From: Jacaranda mimosifolia
Lineage: Eukaryota > Streptophyta > Magnoliopsida > Lamiales > Bignoniaceae
Length of the DNA stretch: 64,000 nucleotides
Assembly (NCBI GenBank): GCA_018894105.1
Contig: CM032124.1
Location: forward strand, 5,689,501-5,753,500
Direction: 5' to 3'
The translations under genes and the position numbers were made by a program. Shown here in pieces: positions 1 to 12,649 of the stretch. The notes under the pieces were generated by a model. It was not told the origin of the DNA. It worked only from the letters and a program-made list of their open reading frames with translations, and did no database searches. Each line of letters begins with the position of its first letter. The first letter of the stretch is position 1.

Positions 1-1806
1 CATGGAACCACACAGGGTTCATGTAACAACACTGACGATAACACGAATCACAAGAATGGAATCACTCAGGGTTCAAATAACAGCAGTCACAATAACACGA
101 ATCATAACAATGGAACTACTTGGGGTTCAGATAACAACAATTATAATAACAAGAATTAAGATAATAGAACTACACTGGTTCAGATAACAACAATCACAAT
201 AACCAGAATTAAGATAATAGAACTACACAGATTCATATAACAACAATAGTGATATCAAAAATCAATAGAACCACACAGGTTTAGAAATCAATAATAACAA
301 AATCAATATAACCATACGAGCTCAGAAATCAACAATAACGATAATAGAATTCAAAGCAATAGAACTGCACAGGGGTCATATATTAACAATAACAATATCA
401 AGAATTAACAATCACATTGCTTATTCAAACAAGTACTAAAGAGGTAGATCCTTACCTTAATTAGTCAATCAGTCCAACTCTACTGGTCCTCAAGGTCAAA
501 TCCTCTGCCCCCTATCCAAAAGATAACCTTATATCAAAATCTAAGTTCAACCCTATCAATCACTGACACTTAGAATCATATCAACAGTAACCCCAAGTTC
601 TAAATAATCATCCTATTGATATGCCAGTAAAGGTTTGTTTCGTACTACTGCCCTAAAATACTAATAATATCAAATATAAATGTATACAGATTTGCATATA
701 TAAATAGCCATATCAATCTTCGATATTAATCATAATAATCCAGTTGTTTGTAAACAATCTACTTTTATCGATTAATCTCGATAGCATAAAAATGAGGGTT
801 TCTACACTTAATATACTATATAACCTATATTTACATGAAATAATACCATTATGGATTTACTAGGCCCATTTAATCAATCAAAGATGTTTTAATCCAATAC
901 ATGAGTGTTCTGATCAATTAAGATTATCATAATACACGAAAATATAAAGTTTTAAGATGATCAGATTGATTATACATATCCATGCAATTACATACACAAA
1001 AATAGTGATTTATACCAATATCTCTCTAATGAAAGAAAATCTGCACAATCAGGTCACATGCATGCAACCACTGCAATAAGGCAAAAATTCTGCCTGATCA
1101 CCGTCTGCGCCACCGCCGCTAGAAAGTTAAAATTTTACCATTAATTGAATCTTCTCATCATGAGCTTTCCAATGGTAGCTTTGGTTTTCAATTTGGCCAT
1201 TGGAAACCCCATCAAAATACAGCCTAAACTAATCATGATCAATAGCTCCGCCATCTATTTCCGCCGTCTTTGCCGCATACCTCCGCCATGCAACTATGCC
1301 ATGGTGATCTGCTTGTCAAGGACTAGCTAAAACACTCCTTGTTTGCTCAGTTTGACATCAAAAATTGAAAGATCCATTTGTTCCCTATTTTTGGTCTCTC
1401 TCTCCGCTGTGCTTCCGGTGAACTGCCGCTGCCGCTGATGGTGGAGATGAGGTCATGGTAGTGTGGCAAGTGAGTTGATGTGGTTGGTTGGTTGAAGAAG
1501 ACTCGCCAGTGGTGGTGATGGTGTTGGTTGAGGGTGGTGGGGAAAAAGAAAGAACAAAACGAGGAAAGAAAAAATGACGGAGAAAAGAGAGAAAAGAGAA
1601 AGAAAAGATGGCTGCCATGTGATTGATTTCTGATCTGACTCTTTTTCTCTTTTTTAAAAAAATATCAAATCTTCATTTTTGAAATTGAGTACAATTTTAT
1701 AATTAATCACACAATTGAAAAATAAAGTTAGTAATTAAAATTCAATATTTTTCAAATGTTAATAATATAACAATTAATGAATTTATAAAATTAATAGGGT
1801 GTTACA
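1..1806 (-). mobile_element. Partial Tekay-type Ty3 LTR, minus strand, running off the left edge
   Basis: Read on the minus strand, an LTR begins at 1806 with TGTAACACCCTATT, the same start as the plus-strand LTRs at 43769, 47594 and 56010. The order of internal blocks also matches those LTRs: an AT-rich U3, then a CT-rich or purine-rich leader (1380-1620 in mirror form), then a block corresponding to 'ggtcccagtagac...' (about 430-510), then repeats of the type 'aaacctgtgtggttc' (1-415). The distal LTR end lies outside the window, so no target duplication can be checked. No coding sequence is supported; the small reading frames at 1145-1330 and 1385-1618 lie within the LTR. The family assignment is inferred from similarity to the other LTRs here. 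Confidence 0.6.
4..415. repeat. 54-bp minisatellite, about eight copies
   Basis: Units begin at 4, 58, 112, 166, 219, 267, 308 and 361. The first spacings are exactly 54, 54 and 54, then 53, 48, 41 and 53. Each unit opens with a variant of '(g/a)gaacYacacagggttca' and ends in an 'aacaat/aagaat' stretch. The first three units are the most regular and the later ones are degraded by small deletions. Because 54 is a multiple of three, the left part reads as an 18-residue repeated peptide, which I take as a by-product. On the minus strand the unit resembles the 'aaacctatgagggtt' repeats inside the Tekay LTRs, so it is probably an LTR subrepeat that has amplified. Confidence 0.85.
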
Positions 1807-2734
1807 GAAAACGGTACAAAAACACCCAGTAATGCAATCCAGAATAATGAATCTATCCAACCAGGTTATTCTTACAAGTAGTACAATCATTATTGAAGAA
1901 CAATAAATAGATTTATATCTTATTTATAGTTTATTTCATTATTTATTACTCTATGTTAGGAAGAGATACCTATTTTCTTTTTGCTATAACATACAAAGTT
2001 TAACAAATGCACAAAATTAATCTGCAAAGCACTTATGCGATTAAAAATTTGAAGTTTTATGTGTGAATTTTTCTATTCCTTATTATCAAAATTTTAAACA
2101 TTATTCGTATGAAAATTTTGTATTATTGCAAATTATAATTTATTTATATAGAAATCAAACTTCTACTGTCGATTCTATGGTAATTCCTTTAGGGAAAAAA
2201 ATCATTATTGGTTCTTCAAATTAATAACATAAAACTAGAAATTATAAGATTGATTACTATCTCCATACCTATCAAATTCAATTTTTGAATTACAAGAAAG
2301 TATTATAGATATCACATTAAAAGAAGAGATGAGGGATAGTAAAATTGTAAAAAAGAATTGCTCTTCAACATCTTTTATTAGGGGGTGCAAACAATGTAGA
2401 TATTCGCAGAATACAATATTTGGAACATACAATATAGACAATGGAATGGAAGAAAGCAAAAAATGTAATAAGTCGCATACACGTGCAAATACAATAAAAG
2501 AAGAAATATATTACCTTTAATTATTATTAAACTATGTTAGAGGCTTGACATATTTATAACTTCAAATGAAAATTTTATTTTTTATTTGTATATTTAGATA
2601 AGCATTTAAACTAAATATAAATAAAAAATAATTTATAGAACAATAAACATTTAAAAAAAAATTAACAAGTCAACTGCATCACACATATTCACTCCTTTCC
2701 AGTTATATTAAAAGAAGAAAAGTTGCTATGGCTC

Positions 2735-2797
<63 letters not shown>
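2735..2797. repeat. (TAA)n microsatellite, 21 units
   Basis: Uninterrupted trinucleotide array seen directly, flanked by AT-rich DNA. Confidence 0.95.
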
Positions 2798-2798
<1 letters not shown>

Positions 2799-4271
2799 TT
2801 TATAATTTTACTCATATTTATTTAAATAGAGATAGGTATATAAAGAAAAAAATTTCAATTATTGCATAAGCTAGTACATAAATTTCCTATAAAATTGTTA
2901 CGAATTGGTTGGATTTTTACCTACAAAAACAATTATAGATATGCTGCCTCATTAGCTTGTTTTGGGTCGCAAACCAACATTTAAGGAACGTATAATCTAT
3001 CAGCATTCTGTGGAGCAATTATCAACTGTGTTGGATTTGGATCGAATCAATTATATCTGAATTTGCATTTGATTATGAAAATTCATTTGTTAGTCAATAT
3101 CATATCTGAATCCAATGGATATCTAAAATTCGATTTAAAAAATTGACCCAATTTAATGTTTATTCTTTTTATTTTTTGTATTTTATAAAAATAATGTATT
3201 TATAAAGTAAGTTTATGTCATATTTGAATTTTTAACAACTTTTCATTGTATATTAGTCCACAAGTTAAATATTTGAATACTAAACCCCTATTTTATATTA
3301 TATCAATGCATAGATGGACTATTATATATTTTATATCTGATATTTTATCAGTATCCTTCTTATTTTTAAGCTAAAGACTCAGCATTAATAACATAATATA
3401 GACACTAATATGTATTATGTCAATATATATATAGAGAGAGATTTATGTTAAAATATTATTGATATTATAAATAAGAGTAGTAATTTAATAAAAAATTATT
3501 ACAGTTTGGATTCAGATTATTTCAAATTATAGATATATTTATAATCAAATTTGATCCATTAAATATTTTAAGTAGATAAAATCCTAAAATTCAAATGGAA
3601 TTCAAATTGCATTAGGATTAAAAAAATCTAACCTACTGACAACCTATAAGCTATTGATTAGGATCACAAATTCTTTTCAGCTTACAGATAAAGCCCATCA
3701 AAGTTCAAGTAGCAAGCCAGTAGAACTTTGTAGACAAAGTATATCCTCTTTAAAGGGTCACCTTAGTGAGCCCACTATAAATCTAATTGAAGTCCCACTA
3801 CAATTAAGAAACACCAAACAAACTCTTAAATCAAGTACTACTAATGTGATCCTTCCTCATTCTCTCTTGTTGATAGTAGAACTGTTGATTTTATTTTGAA
3901 ATTTAAGTTACAAATGACAAAAAATAAAAGAAACAGAGTGAAGAGGATGAAACAAGTATTGGAGTATGATCCGAAGCGTGTTGGTAGGATGTTGCATGCT
4001 GGAGTGTGCATTTTGAGTAGAAAGATCACGACGCATGCCAGAGCGCACACATCACTAGAACAACAGGCTAGGACATACGACAGACTAGAATTGCACGTCG
4101 GGGTGCAATTTTTGTGTGCCTTGGCCTCAACATACGAGAAAGCTATGCTAGGTCGTGAGTTTTACGTGCCCAGGCGTGGTGAGTTTTGCTGGAACAAGGA
4201 ATTACGAGCACCAGGGTATGAGTCATGCACACATCAACGCAGTGTGTGGGTCCATAGGCCAGGTTACATCG

Positions 4272-4280
4272 TTTTTATAG
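4272..4280 (+). promoter_or_regulatory. Possible TATA box of the Copia 5' LTR
   Basis: The sequence 'tttttatag' lies about 330 bases before the gag start, upstream of a leader-like stretch. The LTR borders were not identified, so the assignment is weak. Confidence 0.25.
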
Positions 4281-4599
4281 GTATTTAAGCCGTGTTTTCT
4301 TTCTAGTGATGTAAGATACTAGAGATAAACCTTAGAAACCTAATACTATGTTGCTTTAGATATAGTTTTCTCATAATAGAGTTTAGATCGAGGGAGTTTT
4401 GTGTTCTTATGAGATATCTAGGACTAAAAATTGTACTTAGCACTTTAATTTAGAATCAATAAAAAAAAATTTTCTCAGGTAGATGAGGCACATCGCCAAA
4501 TCATATTAAATTTTATTTTCAATGTCATTGAATTACTTTAATTTTACTATTTAGCCATTATGGGTTACAACAAACTAGAATCACAGCCAAGTTGACCAA

Positions 4600-5270
4600 A
4601 TGTCCCTCATGATGTACGAGGTAGAGAAGTTTGATGGAAAAAATGACTTTGGGCTATGGAAGATAAAAGTTCACGCCCTTTTGTGTCAACAAGGTATATA
4701 GAGATTGTTAAAGAGTAGAGATCTCTTGCCACAAACGTTGACATACAAGGAGAAATATGAATTTATGGTGAAGGCCTATGGTAATTCAGTGTTATCATTG
4801 GCAGAAGATGTACTAAGAGTGGTTGCCTCGAAAAGTACACCAGTAGGATTATGGTCAAAGCTAAAGAGTCTCCATATGGCGAAGTCCCTAACAAATTAGC
4901 TATACTTGAAATAACAGTTATAGATGTTATGGATAAAGAAAGGTACATCTATTATTCAACATATTGATTATTTCAATAAGGTAATTCTGGATCTTACTAG
5001 TGTAGATGTACAAATTGAAGATCAAGATTAAGTATTAATTCTCTTGTGTTGTCTATCTAAATATTTTGAGCACTTAGTTACTATTTTGTTGTATAGAAAA
5101 GATATGTTTTCAATGGAGGATGTGAAGGCCTCACTGAATTCCAATGAACTGAGAAAACATATCCTAAACATCAACAATAGTGAAAATAGGGAAAGATTGG
5201 TTGCGAATGGGAGATTGAGAGAAAAGGGAAGGTTTAGAGGCCAATGTAAGTCTTGAAGCAAGCCTAGAAC
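4600..5270 (+). pseudogene. Copia gag remnant
   Basis: ATG at 4600 opens a frame reading MSLMMYEVEKFDGKNDFGLW, the characteristic start of plant Copia gag (UBN2-type domain). A TAG at 4699-4701 breaks it. The frame resumes as LPQTLTYKEKY... through SLAEDVLRVV...LWSKLKSLHMAKSLTN to about 4899. A frameshift moves the homology to other frames, where 5044-5256 reads CCLSKYFEHLV...SMEDVKASLNSNELRKH, matching the gag C-terminal half. Gag would form the virus-like particle in the cytoplasm. A zinc knuckle is not evident, probably lost in the decayed stretch after 5260. Confidence 0.8.
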
Positions 5271-5379
5271 AAGCAATAAATATTTTAGGTACAGAGGAAA
5301 AAGGCACTAGAAATAAAATTATCCAGAACGTGGAAATGCAAAGGATGCATGTGAATTTTTTGATCATAAATAGGATGTT

Positions 5380-7312
5380 GTTGCAAGAATTATTGAGGAT
5401 GAGTTTGATGGTGAGCTTGTTCTCAAGTTACTAAGAGTCTTACGAATTCATAGTGGATTTCAGATGGTGGCTATTCTTTACAAATGTGACCATGAGAGGA
5501 TAGGTTTACCACTTATTGTAAATACAATAATAGTAAAGTGATCATGGAAAATGATGTTTGTTGCAGAGTTGTAGGGATAGGCACATTGAGTATCAAAATG
5601 TACAACGAAATTGTGAGGATCTTGATAGATATGCATCATGTTTTTGATCTAAAGAAAATCTAATTTCACTGGATACTTTGGATAAGAATGGTTGTAAATA
5701 CTCAGGAAAAGAATAGTTGTAAGTATAGAGCTTCAGATGGAGTTCTGCAGGTTTCCAATAGTACTCTGTTAATCATGAAGGAGGACAAGAGAAATAACTT
5801 TTACATAACCTTTACATATTGGAAGGTAGTATAGTCTTTGGAACTCCAACAATTTCTTCATCAGTTAATGATACTATGAAATTTTGGCATATGCATCTTG
5901 GGAATATAAGTGAGAGGCAGATCTTAGAATTGAACAAACTGGTTTTACTTTATGGAGAGAAGATGGGAGAGCTGGATTTCTATGAGAAATGTGCTCTTGG
6001 CAAACAGTATAGGGTGAAATTCAGCATTGTAATTCACAGAACCAAAGGTACCTTGGATTATATTCACTCAGATTTTTGAGGACCTTTTCAAGTTCCTTTA
6101 AAGAGTGGTGCTAGATATATGCTAACATTTATTGATGACTTTTCATGGAGAGTATGGTTGTGCGTACTGAAGCATAAGGATTAGGCGTTTGTCAACTTTA
6201 GGCAATGGAAGACCTTAATTGAGAAGCAAACATAAAAGGAGATCAAATGACTGGGGATTGATAATAGCTTGGAATTCTGTAACAAGGAATTTCAAGAATT
6301 CTACAACAAGGAATGAATTATGATGCACCACCCCATTGTACATGCACCACAACAGAATTGAATTGCAGAATGGATGAACATGACTATCTTGGAAAGAGCT
6401 AGATGTATGCTCTTTAATGCCGGACTGTCCAAAGATTTTTAGGCAGAAGCAAGTAATACTACTTCTTATTTAGTCAATAAGTCACCATCGATTGCTTTGA
6501 CCTGTAAGATACCAATGAAAGTTTGGTCCACATCTCTTGTTGATTACTCAAATTCAAGAGTATTTGGGTGTCCAAGTTATTTATGTTCGTGACAGAAAGC
6601 TTGAGCCAAGGGCTAGGAAATGCATATTCCTCGGCTATCCAGATGGAGTCAAGGGTTATCATTTGTTGTGTAATGTTAACAAGGGCTCCAAAATGGTTAT
6701 CAATAAGAATGTGACATTCAATGAGTCTGCTATAATAAAGAAGGTCGAGCATAATGAAAATAGTCAACTAGGCGTTAAAGAGAAGGTGGAGTTTGATATT
6801 AGTAATTCACAAGTTTCAAAAGGGAAATAAAAGGTGCTAGATGAAGCCACTGAGTGCTCATTATGTCCTAATTAGCATTAGAAAAATGATTACTATAGAA
6901 CTATTGTTTGGCTCGCGATAGAGAGAAAAGATAGATCAAACCACCATAGTGGTTTATAGTTTCAGATTTGATTGCTTATGCTTTGAGTTTGGCCAAGAAG
7001 TTTGTGAGAGATGATCTAGTCACATACAAAGAGGCCATTTCTAGTCCAGATTCTGATAAATTGATAGCTACTATGAGTGAAGAGATGGAATCTCTACATA
7101 AGAGTAATAGATCAGAGCTGGTTGATGTACTTAAAGGGCATAAAATTTTAGGTTGCAAATGGATCTACAAGAGAAAGGAAGAGATTCTCGAGGTTGAAGA
7201 TGTAATATGTAAGGCGTGATTGGTATCTAAGGGTTTTACTAAGAGAAATGGAGCTGAGTTTAATGACGTGTTTTCCCTAGTTGTCACATATACTTCCATT
7301 CACATATGACTT
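5380..7312 (+). pseudogene. Copia pol remnant (protease, integrase, start of RT)
   Basis: The protease region is faint (WISDGG near 5450, lacking a clear DSG). The GAG-pre-integrase domain is clear at 5870-6080 (FWHMHLGNISERQ, then ECALGK-like residues YEKCALGKQ). The integrase core follows at about 6080-6470, with ML TFIDDFSW at the first catalytic aspartate and stops at 6077-6079, near 6182, 6247 and 6316. Its tail reads CIFLGYPDGVKGYHL near 6620-6660. From 6968 the RT linker reads LVTYKEAISSPDS...WKWIYKRK, then stops after VICKA (7217-7219) and ends at about 7312. Residue patterns fit plant Copia, but the clade cannot be decided. Confidence 0.8.
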
Positions 7313-9300
7313 GGGTTGGGTTTGTTATGCAAGATAAATAATGCAAACAAATATGCAAGTGCACGTATCGCAATAAGTAATAAAGTGATGAGAAGAGTGT
7401 CGATTCCAAGAGGAACTAAATTATTTACTACAAATTACTAATTTATCACACACATTTTTTATTCAAACAAAATCATTTAAATAAGAATTAAAACTAAACT
7501 AATGAAAATAAGAAAAGTTATACTGATTAAGATTTCTATCAGGATATAGAAGCCTAGAATTATGATTTCATCAATCGAATAAGTTGATTGCATAATTTTC
7601 TTTCTATGAAATTAATAACAGATTATTAGTCTTGAGTCTTATGCAATTACGAGGTTATTCCGAATTACCTGCAATCAATCCTTATTTTATTCAATTCACT
7701 ATATTCCTATGTGAATTAACTAAATTATGAATAAGGTTGTATCACTAAACTAACTCCCTAGGGCAAGTAGGTATTCATATCCTATTCACAAATTAATTAA
7801 TTAATCAATTTGAACAATTAATCATAAGGTCTTCTATTGTTAATCAATCCCTATATTTTCTTTTCTAAGACTCCTCTAGGGTTTAAAAATACACTTAACT
7901 GTTGGTTAGGCAATCAAATAGAAAAAATACACAATAGAAGAAATAACCTTACGCACTACTAATTTCATGGAAAAAAATCATGCATCAATTTATTCAAAAG
8001 AATCCATCATAATCCTAAAGTAATGAATTAGTTCATGATTGCATTGTCAAACAAAATGTGAATAAAATGAAACATTATTTCAATTCAAAATTAAAAACAA
8101 AATTAAAGGGAGAAGAAGAAACTCTATTCGTAGATGAATCTGATCTCCACTTTGTCCTTATTTGAATCTTGAATTCTCGTGATACTTTCAATATCCAAAA
8201 TAGCCAATCCAAATCTCCCTTTAACTAAGTGTCTAAAAGGTCTACTTATAATTAATTAAAAAAGTGTTCTGATTAGAATAGGACTCGAATGAAAAAAAAA
8301 AAAATTTGTCCATCATTGATTAAACCTTGAGGTGTCATCCTGTCAGCATACCTACTAATTTGTGTCAATTTGTCCCCTTTTGTAGCTTCTTCATTTGTAT
8401 TTCTATAATTCTAAATTTTCATCAATTAGTAAGGGAATTATAATTTTTTAAACAAGAAAATTATTTGTTAAGTCCTAGACATGATATTAAAATTAATACT
8501 AATATGGACTTAATAAATACCCCCAAACTTGATACGTTGCTTGCCCTTGAGCAATGCAAAGAAAAGACTCAAAGGCACTCAGAGAAAAATAAATCAACAC
8601 AAAAATGCATATACAAAAACATCACTTCTTTTTGCTACTCTCAGAACTACTTCAGAGCTATGCTCGTTGTCAACCACAATTGCAATCTAATTTCACTATG
8701 CACAAATAAGCATACAATGTTCAAATAAATCCCCTGTGTGTATGTGTGCTTTCTCTCCAAATAGTTACTATCAATTCAGATTAATTTATGTATAAATACA
8801 AGACTCTATGCTAACACTCCATAGGTTTGTTTTTCATCTCTATCTCCACTAATTTAGAATACACTCAGTAAAGGATCATTTATAACTTTCATAGCTTGTA
8901 ATGTGGTCTTGGGCAAAGTTAGAAAAAATATGGATAATACTGATTTAATACCCACATCACTTGTTCATTATCATCTCTTAATACTCCCTTAAACTTATTG
9001 AACAATACTTTTCAATTGTCAATTTAATTGAATTACGTTGCTTTTACTATTTGATCACTCTAGATTATAACAGGAACTTCCCTACTAAGGGTCTCCGTTT
9101 GCTCGTTATATTTCTTCATCCATTCTGAGCTCCTCATTTATTTATTTTTCCTTTTCCCCTTGTTTTCCTATTCTCGATTTTCCTTTTTTTTTTCTTTTCA
9201 TTCTCTTCCATCCATTTCTAGTTTCCTAGTCTCTAATTTTCTTTTGATTTCTCCAGACATTTTATTGGTCCCAAACTCCTTGAGTTTGTTTCCTCTGGCC
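7313..9300. other. Unclassified repeat-like stretch, no supported gene
   Basis: Sequence joins the broken Copia RT directly. Motifs such as 'atatgcaagtgcacgtatcg' (near 7354) and 'taaatacccccaaacttgat' (near 8513) resemble dispersed repeat text I associate with non-coding parts of large plant retroelements, but I cannot name the family. Small frames such as 8465-8728 have no recognisable domain. A pyrimidine-rich stretch at 9120-9300 leads into the LINE and could be its 5' region. Confidence 0.3.
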
Positions 9301-10105
9301 TCTGAATCATCAATCACTGACCCCATCTACCAAACCCAAGCACTTAAATGTAATGAAATCAATGGAAAGCCTTCCCTTAATAATGATTCCTATACCATCA
9401 TAGCCAAGGCCATATTAGACAAACCTCTCAATAGTAGTCTCCTAAAAACTGCTCTTATTAAAGCATGAGGTCTATCCAATTTGGTTGCCATAAATTTAGT
9501 AGGCCAAAATATCATGGCAGTGATGCTAAAAAATAGCAACACTCTGAAAAGAATTTTGGGACAATCGTGGAATGCCAAAAGGATGGAAATCTTAACAAAA
9601 GATTAGCCAGCAGAGAAAAGCCTCCAGATCTAGATATGTCACATTTGGTGATTTGGATCCATGTTTTCAATATTCCAGTTATATTTGCCAACATGGAAAC
9701 CACAAAGCTTAATAAGCGATGCTCTTGGCTCCTTTCTTAAGTCGATTTAGCCACAGAAGGTCATAGATGGAGGAAATCCCTACGCATAAGGGTTGAAGTT
9801 AATATCTCAAAACTTCTAGTAGATCATGCTCTCCTCCAAACAGATCCATCAAAGATAATGAAAATAGAAATTCGATATGAGAGGTCAGGAGAATTTTGCT
9901 ATGCCTGTGATTGTTTAGGCCATAAAATGGAGTCATGCCCAAGTACTCCCTATGACGAAAACAATTAGCCCACTCAAAAGTTTGGTCCCATTTTCCACAT
10001 TGTGGAAGCTGAAGTGAAAAACCTAGCCATACTGTTCATAGAAAAATCCTCATCCTCTATGCAGGCTGTAAACCCTAAACCATTCGACCTACTCCATCCT
10101 ACTAT
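9300..10105 (+). pseudogene. LINE ORF1, 5' part with CCHC zinc knuckle
   Basis: Homology is to the plant L1 ORF1 nucleic-acid-binding protein (DUF4283-like region followed by a zinc knuckle). Text near 9760-9800 reads WRKSLRIRVEVNISK, the usual segment before the knuckle. The knuckle at 9897-9938 has CX2CX4HX4C spacing (C-YA-C-DCLG-H-KMES-C) and is preserved. Stops are scattered upstream (for example near 9466) and downstream (9967). The protein would coat LINE RNA. The CACTA element cuts the frame at 10105/26500. Confidence 0.75.
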
Positions 10106-10290
10106 CACTACAAAAAAAATAGCCTTTTGTTACGACTTTTTTTACTACGCATAAAAAGTTGTTCCAAAAGTTGTTCTATTGCTACAAAAATGTATCCGTA
10201 GCAAAAGAAAGACTAAAACAACATAGTATTAGTTTTTTGTTAAGCAATTCGTAGTAGAAGTGAATTTTATGTAGCAAAAGCTTTGGCTTC
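10106..10290. repeat. CACTA left terminus and subterminal repeats
   Basis: The terminal CACTAC motif is followed by repeated 'ttgctac/gtagcaaaag' words (for example near 10170-10205 and 10240-10280). These are the binding-site-like subterminal repeats expected for CACTA elements. Confidence 0.8.
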
Positions 10291-12649
10291 AAAATTTGGA
10301 GCCAAAATATGCTCTAACCACTTTCCACCATCAAATTTTATTTAATTTTTTTTTTTAGAAAAATTTAAGCACAAATATTTCTTCTTTTTATTTCATAATT
10401 TCTCTTTTTTCTCCATTACACTCACAATTATATTATACAAAATTAGCATTTATGTTAACAAAAAAATATACAAAAATTGTTATTTAAATATTTTCTTTTC
10501 TTATTTTCTTCACTTTTCTTTTTCCCCTTTCTTTCTTCTCTCTTCTTTCTATTTTCTTCCCCTTTCTTTCCCCTTTCTTTTCTCTACTTTTCCTCTGTTC
10601 TTTCTCACATCTATACACTTCCTCGTGCTCTTCCACCCCTCTGTGCAGACTCTACACCCGCCACCACCACCCACTCTCTCACACACATGCTCCACCACCA
10701 CCTCACAGATAAACCCATCAACAACACTACACATAGACACGCATCCATCAACACAACCGGATCCAAACATGCCGTACCTTCAACTACGCACACCAGCACC
10801 CACATAGCGCAAATATGAAATGGTGAAAGGCAATCTGTTACCCTCATCTTCTTGGTGAGTATTCGTTATTTTGACCTAATTTTATCACCCAAATGCCTAG
10901 GTTTTGAATGATTTTTATTTTTATTTTCAAATTGCTAAAATATTGTTTCTGATAGAAAAAATTAGAGAGATATTGCAAAGCTTGAAGTTTCTTGTGCTTG
11001 GATTGAAATTCTGAGGAATGTAAAAAGTATCACACTAACTATGGTCGTGTTGCTTGAAGAATACAAATAATTGGATGAAATTTGATATTTGATATTTGCT
11101 TTGGTCTGTTTTCTGTTTTGTTATTTATAAGCATATTTCACAAAAATGGTTTCTTTTATTGTTTTCCAAGTATACGATGTGGCTTCTTTAGTGGGAAGAA
11201 ATCTTGCCAAATGAATTTTCAAGTTCTGTTTGTTAATCCTTTCTAGAATTTTCCTTGTGGTGTAGTTGGAGGCCCGTATCCTGCATTTTGAAGTTTCATA
11301 TGCTCTTCTTTTAGTTGGTTATGTTCTTTTAAGTTCGATTTTTACTATTTTTCACCCTTGTCTATCATTCCCTTCTTTTAATTATAATGTATCTCAAGTG
11401 CTTTTCTATGATTAGTTTACTATTGTATGAGTCATTTTTGCCACTACTGACTTTTTGGGATCCCTGTTGGTCACATTGGAAGACAAAGTGTTGGTGGAAA
11501 TTAGTCATGCCTTTTTCATTGAATGCTCCCCACAACAAGCTTAATGTTTACGTAACCATGATTGCACAGGAGCAAAGATAATGGCTCCATGTTGTGTTAT
11601 AGGCTGTTTTTTTGATTGAAAGGCATTATTTTCCTTGTCATAATACAATTTATGTGTTACTTTTTAGAATATAGTCAACTCCTCTATTAACAAGACTTCC
11701 TTTTTTTATAAGGTTTGATAATATACATACATGTTTAGGTAGTGTAAGTATCCAAAATTTTGACATACTTATGTTTTAGGAAATGATGCGATTTTGGCCT
11801 TGTTGTCGGAGGACAGTTAAATAAATTAATTGGTGCATTTGGGGGATAAACATGATGCATAACTTTTCTCACTCTATCTCAACAGTCCTCTGCACTGCAT
11901 CCATTCTTCAACTGCCTGCTGACTGATTTTCTCTTTTTGCTGTTGTAGGTCATTGAACTAAAGCTAGAGGAGTTTGTCTGCTGATATCTTCTAATAGTCA
12001 TTTTTCAATTAAAATACTTCTGGTAGTTTAATTTTTAAGTTGATTTCATCTTTTTCCTGCTTTTCATAGGCTTCTGTGAATTGGATAATTGTATCTAAAG
12101 ATGCCTCTTGGTCGTGGCTGTTTCTAGTAATCCCTATTTCTCTGTTTTTGTTTTCCATTTGCTAGTTTCAAGCACTTTTAGTGTGAACTGTGAATTCTAA
12201 AAAAGTGAGGGATGAACCAAGGATGGAATTCAATATCAGCCATTTTAGCAGTTCCCTTAGAGTATTATAATTAGTGACAATGATGCTTGTTTCAATAGTA
12301 AATTATGCATGCAAAAATTGGAACTCAAATGTTGATAACACTGGGCCTACAAGATGTTCTACGGTTTCTCATGTTTACAGCCATGATTAAATCAATTAGA
12401 AATTTATGTGACGAAAATTTTGAAGTTTGAAAACATAACTGGGTCTGTGGGATTTCTTTTTCCCCTTGGATGCCTTGTGGAGTTTGGAATAACGAAACTA
12501 CTTGTGTCTTAGAGCACAATGCTTTGATTATTTTATTCTTGTAGCTTGATGCTGAATCTAGGATCCTAGTTTTCAAGTTAATTATCAGCAGCATTATTTT
12601 GGCTATGTTTTTTTGTGTTTTCCCAAAAAAAAATTTCAATCCTCAATAA

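Larger units (their letters stand above)
1807..4599. other. AT-rich intergenic stretch without a supported gene
   Basis: Very AT-rich, with no recognisable protein. It contains the (TAA)n array at 2735-2797. From about 3008 to 3640 the text has repeated 'ttggattYgga/ggatatcYaaaattcg' motifs like those in the small insertion at 54158-55032, so a degraded MITE is possible, but I could not fix its ends. From about 3900 to 4599 the composition becomes less AT-rich, ending in a TATA-like 'tttttatag' at 4272-4280 and a leader before the Copia gag start. This may be the remnant of the Copia 5' LTR and leader. Confidence 0.5.
4600..7312 (+). mobile_element. Truncated Ty1/Copia retrotransposon
   Basis: Gag, protease region, GAG-pre-integrase, integrase and the start of reverse transcriptase follow in the Copia order (integrase before RT). 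The coding part stops abruptly near 7312, just after the N-terminal RT motif (KWIYKRK...LVSKGFT...FNDVFS). The rest of RT, RNase H and a 3' LTR are absent. Unrelated sequence follows. No clear 5' LTR border or primer-binding site was found. Many in-frame stops show it is old. Confidence 0.85.

Noticed and set aside
1..187. 61-codon repetitive peptide frame at the window start
   Set aside because: Produced by a 54-bp minisatellite whose period is divisible by three.
4..415. CRISPR-like array
   Set aside because: Units are contiguous and degenerate with no unique spacers, in a plant retroelement context.
2235..2520. Opposed 74- and 63-codon frames in the AT-rich spacer
   Set aside because: Mutual shadows without recognisable motifs.
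10477..10847. Overlapping frames of up to 113 codons on both strands in a pyrimidine-rich stretch
   Set aside because: Low-complexity CT/CA-rich sequence keeps several frames open; no domain and no start context. Better read as the CACTA leader.
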